In this document: piece after piece, positions 1-8,414 of the stretch | How the letters are laid out: each line of letters begins with the position of its first letter | How positions within the stretch are numbered: position 1 is the first letter of the stretch | DNA from: Mollicutes bacterium | GTDB lineage: Bacteria > Bacillota_I > Bacilli_A > RF39 > UBA660 | Length of the DNA: 38,035 nt | Reading direction: 5' to 3' | Assembly (NCBI GenBank): GCA_012520055.1 | Contig: JAAYPA010000004.1 | Span: forward strand, 1 to 38,035 | Translations under genes and position numbers: made by a program | Notes under the pieces: generated by a model | Told to the model about the DNA's origin: nothing | The model's input: only the letters and a program-made list of their open reading frames with translations | Database searches by the model: none

Positions 1-38
1 ATCAAGATGAATCTTTTACTCTTTAATAATTTTTTCAT
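1..38 (-). CDS. 5' end of a CDS running off the left edge (MKKLLKSKRFIL...)
   Basis: ATG (CAT at 36-38) with GAGGTGG ribosome-binding site just upstream on the minus strand; only 12 codons visible. Confidence 0.45.
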   Translation of the reverse strand, partial: MKKLLKSKRFIL

Positions 39-188
39 TAAAACCACCTCTTTTAATTCGACATTATTCTACATATTATTTTATCATAAATATTTTTGCA
101 TTGTTATACTAGATTTTTCTAATATATAGATTGATAGATATAGGTTTTGTAGTAGTAAAAGATTTGTAATATTATTTATAGAATAATT

Positions 189-869
189 TTAATCTCTATT
201 TCTTGTAAATATTAAAATTAAACGTAAAACTTCTAAAGCACTAGCTAGGACACCGGCTACATATGTATATGCTGCAGCTTTTAACATATTATTAGTGCAT
301 TCTAATTCTTCTTCATTAACTAAGTTATATTTTTTTAGTTCTTCTTTAGCTTTTGAACTAGCATTAAATTCCACTGGTAAGGTAATTAATTGAAATATTA
401 ATCCTAAAGATACTAGACCAATTCCAGCCCAAATTAAATTTAAAGACGAAAATATAAATCCTAACAATAAAATAAAATATGCTGTTCTTGTTCCTAAACT
501 GGCAATAGGGAAAATAAAACTACGAATTTTCATAAAAGCATACCCATCTTTATCTTGAATGGCATGTGAGCATTCATGAGCAGCTATAGCTATAGAGGCG
601 ATACTAGTACCATGATATACTTCACTTGATAATCTTACTGTCTTACGAGACGAATCGTAATGATCATTCATTGTACCTTTAACTTCTACAACATATAAAT
701 CTTTTAAACCGTTATTTTCTAAAATCTTTTTGGCAACATCATAGCCGGTTAACTTTTTGTTATTGGCTATTTGTTTATATTTACCATAAGTAATTGAAAC
801 ATAGATTTGAGCTATTAAAGGTATTACTAAAATTAATAAAAATAAACTATCATACGGCATATCACTCAC
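189..869 (-). CDS. yugP: YugP-type membrane zinc metallopeptidase
   Basis: Membrane protein with HECSH (HExxH) in AAHECSHAIQD; start GTG 869 or ATG 860; overlaps the cysS stop. Confidence 0.85.
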   Translation of the reverse strand: MSDMPYDSLFLLILVIPLIAQIYVSITYGKYKQIANNKKLTGYDVAKKILENNGLKDLYVVEVKGTMNDHYDSSRKTVRLSSEVYHGTSIASIAIAAHECSHAIQDKDGYAFMKIRSFIFPIASLGTRTAYFILLLGFIFSSLNLIWAGIGLVSLGLIFQLITLPVEFNASSKAKEELKKYNLVNEEELECTNNMLKAAAYTYVAGVLASALEVLRLILIFTRNRD

Positions 870-2256
870 CTACAATCTTGTATGTTGTTCCTTCTCTAGT
901 ATCTATTAGCATAATTCCTTTAGCAAGTAAATCATTACGAATAGAATCTGCCATATCATAATCTTTACGTTTTTTAGCATTATCTCTGGCTTTTATTAAA
1001 GCCATTATTTCTTCATGATTACTACTTTGCTTTTCATCTATTATCAAGTCTAAACTTAAAACTTTATCAAAACTTCTGATTAAATCTAATTTAGTATGAC
1101 CATTAACTAAATCATTTTTTAATAAGTCATAAATTAAAGTTATCGCATTAGCTGTATTTAAATCATCTTCTAAATGACTAATGAATTTATTATTATAGAA
1201 GGCAAAAGCATCTTCATCTAATATTCCTTCATCTTTAATTAAAGAAATTTTATTTAATAATTTCTTATAAGCTTGGTCAGCACTATTTAAAGACGAAAAA
1301 CTAAACACTAGTTGTTTACGATAATGACTATTTAAGCACATAAAACGAAAACTTAAAGGATTATAACCTTTTTCTTTTAATAAAGAAACGGTTAAGGTTG
1401 CTCCTTTACTTTTACTCATCTTACCTGATTCATCTAATAAATGTTCATTGTGGAACCAATAATTACACCATTTATGGCCCAAATAAGCTTCACTTTGAGC
1501 TATTTCATTAGTATGATGTGGGAAAATATTATCTACTCCACCGCCATGAATATCAAGATATTCTCCACCATGATTAATTGAAATCCCGGTACATTCCATA
1601 TGCCATCCCGGATATCCCATACCCCAAGGAGAATCCCATTTTAATTCTTGATCTTCAAACTTTGATTTAGTAAACCAAAGTACAAAGTCAGTTTTATTCC
1701 TTTTATTAGGATCGTTTTCTACATCTTCTCTAGCACCGACAATTAATTCATCTTCTTTATGGTTGGTTAATTGATAATAATCTGTTAATTTTGAAGTATC
1801 AAAATAAACATTACCACCAGATAAATAAGCATATCCTTTATCTATTAAAGTTTTTGTAATCTCTATATATTTGTCAATATGTTTAGTAGCCGGAGATACT
1901 ATTTCTGGTACTTTATTATTAACTAAATCAAAATCCACAAAAAATCTATCTGTAAAATAAGCTGCAATATCTAAAACTGATTTATTTTCTTTTTTGGCAG
2001 TTAAAACCATCTTATCTTCACCATAATCAGAATCACCAGTTAAATGACCTACATCGGTAATATTCATAATTCTTTTAACTTTATAACCTAAATATCTTAA
2101 AGTTTTATCTAAAATATCATGGCCAATATAATTACGCATATTACCAATATGTTGATCATGATAAACCGTCGGACCACAAGTATAAAATATTATTTCTCCG
2201 TCACGATGTGGTTTAAACTCTTCTACTTTTTTTGTTAATGTATTATAAAATCTCAT
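862..2256 (-). CDS. cysS: Cysteinyl-tRNA synthetase
   Basis: FYTCGPTVYHDQHIGNMR, GGGVDNIFPHHTNEIAQSEA, KMSKSKG motifs. ATG at 2256 preceded by TGGAGG is preferred over the ORF-track TTG start at 2268. Confidence 0.95.
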   Translation of the reverse strand: MRFYNTLTKKVEEFKPHRDGEIIFYTCGPTVYHDQHIGNMRNYIGHDILDKTLRYLGYKVKRIMNITDVGHLTGDSDYGEDKMVLTAKKENKSVLDIAAYFTDRFFVDFDLVNNKVPEIVSPATKHIDKYIEITKTLIDKGYAYLSGGNVYFDTSKLTDYYQLTNHKEDELIVGAREDVENDPNKRNKTDFVLWFTKSKFEDQELKWDSPWGMGYPGWHMECTGISINHGGEYLDIHGGGVDNIFPHHTNEIAQSEAYLGHKWCNYWFHNEHLLDESGKMSKSKGATLTVSLLKEKGYNPLSFRFMCLNSHYRKQLVFSFSSLNSADQAYKKLLNKISLIKDEGILDEDAFAFYNNKFISHLEDDLNTANAITLIYDLLKNDLVNGHTKLDLIRSFDKVLSLDLIIDEKQSSNHEEIMALIKARDNAKKRKDYDMADSIRNDLLAKGIMLIDTREGTTYKIVGE

Positions 2257-2288
2257 ATTTACCTCCAACTACTTTTATTTTATCATTT

Positions 2289-3995
2289 TTAGCTTGCAAA
2301 TAAAAGATTATTATCTTGATTAAATCCTATTGGACTCTTACATTCATTATTAAATAAGAATATAATCGTATTATTTAATAATAACTTTTCATTTTTGTTG
2401 TTGGAAATATAACCATTGTTAATCATTGTATCTATTAAATTATATAAAATTTTGCCGGCATCTTGATAATTATTGAAAATAATTATTGAAAAAGGAAATT
2501 CATTTAATTCATCATATAGATTATTATTACCTAAAAGTTTATTAACACTGTATTCATCATTATAATCTCGGCAATCAATATTAATTAAATGAATATTTAA
2601 AGATTTAGCTATCGATTTAATAATTTCTTCCTTCTTATTTTTTTCTACACCATTTAAAATCATATATCTGTTTGGTTTATTATCTTTTAAAATATTAATA
2701 ATATTTTTAATTATTTGTTCATTATATTTGGTAATTAAATCTTCTTTTAAACTTTCAAGTTTTGCTGTATCATAACAAGATAAATTAATCCGAGAGGAAA
2801 TAATATCATGAATATCCTTTTCCATAAGGATTAGCTCTGTATGTAAGTTCTGATAATTATCCAAAGTTTTTTTAGAACAAGTTGTATCTAAGATATCAAT
2901 ACACTTATCAGGATTATAAAGATTAGGTAAGTATTTATCACATTCTTTTATTAAAAAACTAATTGTTTTCTTGGAAATTTTAATATTATAATGTTTTTCA
3001 AAACTATCTTTTATTTTTGATAATATATATTTCATATCATCTAAAGTTGGTTCATTAATGGTTACCGGAGCAAACCTGCGACATAGAGCAGAATCTTTTT
3101 TTATATATTCATTATATTCACTTATAGTAGTTGCTCCGATTATTGATAAATCTCCGCGTGCTAAATATGGTTTTAAAATATTTCCTGCATCGATTGAACC
3201 ATCTGATGCTCCAGTTTTAACAATATTATGAATTTCATCAATAAATAGGATAATATTTTTTTGATTGATTACTTCTTTGATTAAATTATTAACTCTTTCT
3301 TCAAATTCACCACGATATTTGGTACCAGCTATTAAGGAAGCTGTATTAATTAAAATAATTTGTTTATCTTTTAAACGGTTTGGTACTTCACCCTTTTTAA
3401 TCATTCTGGCTAGTTCTTCAACTATAGCTGTTTTACCTACTCCGGCTTTACCAATTAGTAAAGGATTATTTTTATTACGACGTAAAAGGATTTGCATAAT
3501 TTCTTTGATTTCTTTTTCTCTTAATAGGATTTTATCATCACTATATTTCTCATTTAAATTTATACCTAATTCAGTCGTAAAAGAAGGTTTATTTAATTCT
3601 TTGGTTACTTCTTTAACAGAAATACCCATGTTATCAACTATTCTAAGTGCTATACCATCTGTTTCATTAAATAGAGCAGTTAAAAGATATAATTCATCCA
3701 TATCACGATGATCATCATATGACTTGTTATAAGCTTTATCAATAACTAATTTTAGCAAAGGAGTATATAAAATTTGTTCACTTCGTTTACTTGACATACC
3801 CACAACATTTATTAAACAATTTCTAAAATTAGTATATGTCAAATTATACTTATAACAAATCTTTTTTATTTTGTCTTTTTTAAGTAATGAAAGTAATAAA
3901 TGTTCTGTACCAACGTAAGGATGATGTAAATCTAACATTTCATTTTCAGCATCTTTTAATATTTCAATAACTGCTTTGTTATAACATTTATCCAT
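2289..3995 (-). CDS. ClpC-like AAA+ protein: Clp_N domain + intact D1 + degenerate, truncated D2
   Basis: Clp_N repeats (HPYVGTEHLLLSLL), D1 Walker A GKAGVGKTA, Walker B IILFIDEIH, pore loop AGTKYRGEFEER, arginine-finger region KDSALCRRF; second module recognisable but lacks Walker A/B. Confidence 0.85.
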   Translation of the reverse strand: MDKCYNKAVIEILKDAENEMLDLHHPYVGTEHLLLSLLKKDKIKKICYKYNLTYTNFRNCLINVVGMSSKRSEQILYTPLLKLVIDKAYNKSYDDHRDMDELYLLTALFNETDGIALRIVDNMGISVKEVTKELNKPSFTTELGINLNEKYSDDKILLREKEIKEIMQILLRRNKNNPLLIGKAGVGKTAIVEELARMIKKGEVPNRLKDKQIILINTASLIAGTKYRGEFEERVNNLIKEVINQKNIILFIDEIHNIVKTGASDGSIDAGNILKPYLARGDLSIIGATTISEYNEYIKKDSALCRRFAPVTINEPTLDDMKYILSKIKDSFEKHYNIKISKKTISFLIKECDKYLPNLYNPDKCIDILDTTCSKKTLDNYQNLHTELILMEKDIHDIISSRINLSCYDTAKLESLKEDLITKYNEQIIKNIINILKDNKPNRYMILNGVEKNKKEEIIKSIAKSLNIHLINIDCRDYNDEYSVNKLLGNNNLYDELNEFPFSIIIFNNYQDAGKILYNLIDTMINNGYISNNKNEKLLLNNTIIFLFNNECKSPIGFNQDNNLLFAS

Positions 3996-4048
3996 TAAAA
4001 AATCCTCCTTACAAACTATATGTTTATAATGAGGATAATATTTTAAAA

Positions 4049-4807
4049 CTATTCAACAAAATGATCTAATCTTAACTTATCTGCTAGTGTTGCTATAAAT
4101 TCAGAATTAGTTGGTTTGGCTCTATCATAGTCAACCGAATGACCAAATATCTCCTCCATTAAGTCATAATCACCTCTGGACCAACTGACTTCGATAGCAT
4201 GTCTGATTGCTCTTTCGACACGACTCGTTGTAGTATCATATTTTTGAGCAATCTCAGGGTACAACTCTTTAGTTATCGCTCCAATCATAGATGGATGATT
4301 ATACATTAAATCAATACCATCACGAATATAGAGATAACCTTTAATGTGAGATGGAATGCCTAAAGAATGTAATAATGTAGTAATTGCTTGCTTTAAATCC
4401 TTGTCTTTGACAATTAAGCTATTATCTTTGGCTGTCATGGCACTTATGATATGACTTTCTAAATCTTCATACCTAAATGGTTTAAGCATATAATAGCTGA
4501 CACCGACTTCTGCACATTTTTTAATTACTTCAAGTGAATTCATACCAGTGACAATTATGCTTTTCTTATTGATATTTTTTTTCTTTAATTCTTCAAGTAC
4601 ACTTAAACCATCCATTTTGGGAATGATTAAGTCCATAACTATCAAATCATAATTATCTTTTTGATTTGTTAGCTTCGCTAAAGCCTCCTCTCCATCTGAT
4701 GCTTTACCTACTACATTAATTCTAACGTGACTACTAAAATACTCTTCTACTGCTTTGACAACGTTTTGATTGTCATCAACAACAAAAACTCGTATTTCTT
4801 TTTCCAT
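4049..4807 (-). CDS. spo0A: Sporulation transcription factor Spo0A
   Basis: Receiver domain (VFVVDDN..., VMDLIIPKMDGL, KPF) plus Spo0A-specific C-terminal DNA-binding domain (GIPSHIKGYLYIRDGI..., TTTSRVERAIRHAIEVSWSRGD). Confidence 0.95.
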   Translation of the reverse strand: MEKEIRVFVVDDNQNVVKAVEEYFSSHVRINVVGKASDGEEALAKLTNQKDNYDLIVMDLIIPKMDGLSVLEELKKKNINKKSIIVTGMNSLEVIKKCAEVGVSYYMLKPFRYEDLESHIISAMTAKDNSLIVKDKDLKQAITTLLHSLGIPSHIKGYLYIRDGIDLMYNHPSMIGAITKELYPEIAQKYDTTTSRVERAIRHAIEVSWSRGDYDLMEEIFGHSVDYDRAKPTNSEFIATLADKLRLDHFVE

Positions 4808-4830
4808 TTTTTTCCCTTCTATTACTGCAC

Positions 4831-4916
4831 GTCAAAATCATTATATTATAAAATGTGTCAATATACCAGAAAATTAATTGTCAATTTACGTCAAATTTTG
4901 TCTTGACGTGTCGAAA
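4831..4916. promoter_or_regulatory. spo0A upstream region with a cluster of 0A-box-like motifs
   Basis: GTCAA at 4831, 4857, 4880, 4890; GTCGAA at 4910; inverted TTGAC at about 4903. The 0A-box core consensus is TGTCGAA / TTTGTCRAA. Confidence 0.5.
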
Positions 4917-4930
4917 AATAATATTTCATA

Positions 4931-4952
4931 AAAAAGATGACAATGTCATCTT
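4931..4952 (-). terminator. Rho-independent terminator of the kinase/HPt unit
   Basis: Minus-strand AAGATGACA-TTGTCATCTT followed by T run; overlaps the stop codon of the 4951-5742 CDS. Confidence 0.65.
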
Positions 4953-5742
4953 AATGTCTGGATGAAAAATTTATTGTTTTATCTACAATATTTTTAACAG
5001 CTTGTTCACTGAAAGGTTTTTTCAAAATATCAACTATCGGATATTGGAAAGCATTTAAATCAATCTCTTTGTTATCGTTTCCGGTAATAACTGAAACGGG
5101 TATTAATAAGAAAAGATTTTTTTCTTTCATATATTCCAAAACTTTAAAACCATCAACGTTAGGCATATTTAAATCAAGTAGTACCGCTTTGATATAAGAT
5201 GAATGTTCTTCAATTAATTTAATAGCTTCAGCACCATCATTGGCACACAAAACATTAAATTGTCCGGTAAAAATATTTTTAACAAAATTCTTAATAATAT
5301 CAGAATCATCAGCAACCAAAATATATTCATTATTTATTTGAACATTAGGTTCAGGTTGTTTAACAATAGGAGTAGGTGCCGCTCCTGATACTAAATATTG
5401 TTTAACTAGTGCCACAATACGATTTGCTTCTGCCATTAAAGCATCATAATTTTCATTAACAAATGCTGTATTATTAGCTTTACTTTGTAACTCATGAGCA
5501 TAAGCCAGTTCAGCCAACTTAACAAATCCAAAATATCTGGCATCACTTTTTAAAGAATGAACTAAGATTGCATAATTAGGCATATCTCCTTTTTCTTTAA
5601 AATGACTGATTTTAAAAAGTTTATTATCTACTTCTGCTAAAAAGTCCCCAAGGGATTCATCATACATCTCCATATCCCCAAATAGTTCCAAACTTTTTTC
5701 AATGTCTACCCCGTTTTGAATTAAAATATTTTTATCCTTCAT
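4951..5742 (-). CDS. HPt domain + receiver domain protein
   Basis: HPt motif HSLKSDARYFGFVKLAELAYAHEL; receiver YILVADDSDI...AVLLDLNMPNVDGF...KKPF. ATG 5742 with GGAGTGAG RBS preferred over GTG 5751. Confidence 0.85.
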   Translation of the reverse strand: MKDKNILIQNGVDIEKSLELFGDMEMYDESLGDFLAEVDNKLFKISHFKEKGDMPNYAILVHSLKSDARYFGFVKLAELAYAHELQSKANNTAFVNENYDALMAEANRIVALVKQYLVSGAAPTPIVKQPEPNVQINNEYILVADDSDIIKNFVKNIFTGQFNVLCANDGAEAIKLIEEHSSYIKAVLLDLNMPNVDGFKVLEYMKEKNLFLLIPVSVITGNDNKEIDLNAFQYPIVDILKKPFSEQAVKNIVDKTINFSSRH

Positions 5743-5754
5743 CAATCTCACTCC

Positions 5755-7596
5755 TTATTTACTTAAATATTTTGCTATTATGCGATTTAATTCTGTTTTC
5801 TCGATAGGTTTTGCTAAGTATTCATCAAAACCTTCTGAAAGATATTTTTCCCTCATTCCTTCAATAGCATTAGCAGTCAGAGCTACTGTTGGAATTGAAA
5901 AAGTTGGAAGTTGCCGTAAATTTTTAAGAGTTTCTGTACCACTCATTTTTGGCATCATATCATCCAAAAGAATTAAATCATAAACTTCTCCAGCCTTCAT
6001 TTTATCAATTAGACTGAATCCGTTATTAATAGTTTCTACTTGAAGTCCATAAGATGTAAGTAATTTTTCTGCTACTTTTAAATTTAAATTATTATCATCA
6101 ACCACTAAAACTTTTTTATCTTTAACATTTAAACTTTCTGAAATATTACTATTATTGTTTGTGGTAGTTGTTTCTTTTGCTTTATATATAATTTTTTGAT
6201 CTAAAACTACGGTGAACTTAGAACCTTTTCCAAAAATACTTTGAACAAATATCTTTCCATTCATAAGTTCCACCAATTTTTTAGTGATAGCAAGACCCAA
6301 ACCGGTTCCTTCAATAGAAGTATTACCGCTTTCATTAAGTCTTTCAAATTTTCTAAATAATTTATTTATTTGTTCCGGTTTAATACCAATTCCGGAATCC
6401 TCTACCGAAATAATCAATCGGCAGATATCATTTTTTAAAATAGTATCAACTTTAAATTCAATATAACCTTCTTTAGTATATTTTACTGAATTAGTTAATA
6501 AATTCAAAATAACTTGTTTAACACGTGAAGCATCCCCAAATAAATACTCCGGAAGAGCTGGATCGAACTTAGTTCTAAATTCTAACGGTTTTTCTCCCAT
6601 TCTTGCTTTGGTTAAAGCTACCAAATCATCTAATATTTTATGCGTGCTATATTCATTACTGATTATTTCTAGTTTATTTGCTTCAATTTTTGAAATATCT
6701 AAAATACCATTAACTATTTCTAAAAGAGTTTGTGAAGCCATGACAATATCACTAACTTCCTCTTTTGAATCCTCCGGTAAGTTTTCTTTCTCTAATAGAA
6801 TTTGAGAAAAACCTACTATAGCATTAAGAGGTGTTCTTATTTCATGAGACATACTAGATAAGAATTCACTTTTGGAATTATTAGCTTTAACCGCTTGTTC
6901 TTTAGCAATATTTAACTCATTAATTAATTTCATGTCTGGATTTTCAATAGTAAAAAACATAATATAAACAACATAACAACACATAGAAGTAACGATTAAT
7001 AATTCTGGTTTAACATTTTGCAATAATCCAGCGGTTATAACACAAATAATTAAAGAAAAAATAGGTAAATATTTTTTATTGATAATTGTCTTATAATTAC
7101 ATATTAAACTAATAATCCAAATAACGGCACATATTCCTACAACAATAAAATTTAAATCGGCGCCTGGCCCTTTAGTATAAATAATACCATTTTCACTGAC
7201 ATTATAAAGAGGGATGCAGAAAACAATAATTGAAAGAATTACAAATAACGGTATAATAATAATTAATAATTTTCTAACTTTATTTCTTTGTTTTTCAAAT
7301 TCTAATTTAGGATCTACTGTAGATACAAATAAAACGTAAGCCGTAAAAATCAAACAGACAAATATTAAATATATTAAATAAAGTTTACATAATGGATTTA
7401 AAAGAGGATTATTAACATTTACATAAGCAAGGTATGTACTGGCAATATCTAAACCCAACCCAATTAAATTAGTAAAAATAAGCGTAACGAAAAAAGTATT
7501 CTCAATTGACTTTATTCTTTTTTTACTGAAAAAGACAATTGTTAATAGGAGCATATAAAATAACGACAAAGTTTGAAAATATATACTACTTACCAT
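5755..7596 (-). CDS. Multi-TM hybrid sensor histidine kinase (HisKA-HATPase-REC)
   Basis: About 6-7 N-terminal hydrophobic segments; SSMSHEIRTPLNAIVGFSQ; GTGLGLAITKKLVELMNG; receiver VLVVDDNNLNLKVAEKLL...LLDDMMPKMSGTE. Confidence 0.92.
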   Translation of the reverse strand: MVSSIYFQTLSLFYMLLLTIVFFSKKRIKSIENTFFVTLIFTNLIGLGLDIASTYLAYVNVNNPLLNPLCKLYLIYLIFVCLIFTAYVLFVSTVDPKLEFEKQRNKVRKLLIIIIPLFVILSIIVFCIPLYNVSENGIIYTKGPGADLNFIVVGICAVIWIISLICNYKTIINKKYLPIFSLIICVITAGLLQNVKPELLIVTSMCCYVVYIMFFTIENPDMKLINELNIAKEQAVKANNSKSEFLSSMSHEIRTPLNAIVGFSQILLEKENLPEDSKEEVSDIVMASQTLLEIVNGILDISKIEANKLEIISNEYSTHKILDDLVALTKARMGEKPLEFRTKFDPALPEYLFGDASRVKQVILNLLTNSVKYTKEGYIEFKVDTILKNDICRLIISVEDSGIGIKPEQINKLFRKFERLNESGNTSIEGTGLGLAITKKLVELMNGKIFVQSIFGKGSKFTVVLDQKIIYKAKETTTTNNNSNISESLNVKDKKVLVVDDNNLNLKVAEKLLTSYGLQVETINNGFSLIDKMKAGEVYDLILLDDMMPKMSGTETLKNLRQLPTFSIPTVALTANAIEGMREKYLSEGFDEYLAKPIEKTELNRIIAKYLSK

Positions 7597-7664
7597 CTAA
7601 CCGCCTACCTTACATAATTATAACAAAAAAAAAGAAATATTGAAAGTTATTTCAAACTTTAATA

Positions 7665-8414
7665 TTACCTTTTTTTAGTACGAATTAAAGCACCTTTATT
7701 TCTATTTTCTTGCCATAAATCAGTAACAATTTGATGGGACTCGTTTGTTTTGTCAATAACTTTATCTTCCAAATTTATTTTAAATGGAACTCCTCTATTA
7801 ACATACAATTTTCCAATTCTAAAATCATTATTAATGGCGTTTGGTATCACATTAGCACCGGTCAATTGAGCCATAGATGCAAAACCAGAATGGAATTTCT
7901 GAACAGTACCGTCACTGCCGTAAACAATCCAACGATGTCCTTCTGGCATTAAAGCAACACTAAAACCACGAAATAAATACTTTAACGCTTCAATGTATCC
8001 TAGTCTTTTTCCTTCGTCAGAATTCCGATCGACTACAAAAGCTCCTAATTTTTTATACTGCTGACCTTTCAATGTACCTTCAAAACTTTCCGCAATCATA
8101 TAATGTAAAGGAAGTTTTGGTACGGCGCAACTTAAAGGAATTTGATCATATGAATCTAAATGATTACATATAACTATATTTGGCCCTTTAGGTAATTCAG
8201 TTGTATGAAAATTAATATTTGGTCTAAATATTGTCTTAAATATTGGCAAACATATATCTAATAAAGTTAAATATCTTTCTTCACACAACTTTGCTTCTTT
8301 TTCATCAAACGGTAAAGATAAAACCAGTTCTTTTAACTCTTTACAATATTGAATTTTTTCTGAAAGAGTTAAGTCATCTAACTCAGGTCCTTTTAAAACC
8401 TCTTGTATTTTCAT
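7665..8414 (-). CDS. 1-acylglycerol-3-phosphate O-acyltransferase family (PlsC-like)
   Basis: ICNHLDSYDQIPL (HX4D-like), GAFVVDRNSDEGKR, ALMPEGHRW. Confidence 0.75.
   Translation of the reverse strand: MKIQEVLKGPELDDLTLSEKIQYCKELKELVLSLPFDEKEAKLCEERYLTLLDICLPIFKTIFRPNINFHTTELPKGPNIVICNHLDSYDQIPLSCAVPKLPLHYMIAESFEGTLKGQQYKKLGAFVVDRNSDEGKRLGYIEALKYLFRGFSVALMPEGHRWIVYGSDGTVQKFHSGFASMAQLTGANVIPNAINNDFRIGKLYVNRGVPFKINLEDKVIDKTNESHQIVTDLWQENRNKGALIRTKKR

Noticed and set aside
3265-3711. 148-aa plus-strand ORF opposite the Clp-like gene
   Set aside because: Antisense to a clear coding region with recognisable domains; composition reflects the complement of the true frame.
6510-6535. Possible parS site (AACACGTGAAGCA) in the histidine kinase gene
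   Set aside because: Core CACGTG present but the left half does not match TGTTTCACGTGAAACA; likely chance. No convincing parS seen despite parAB.
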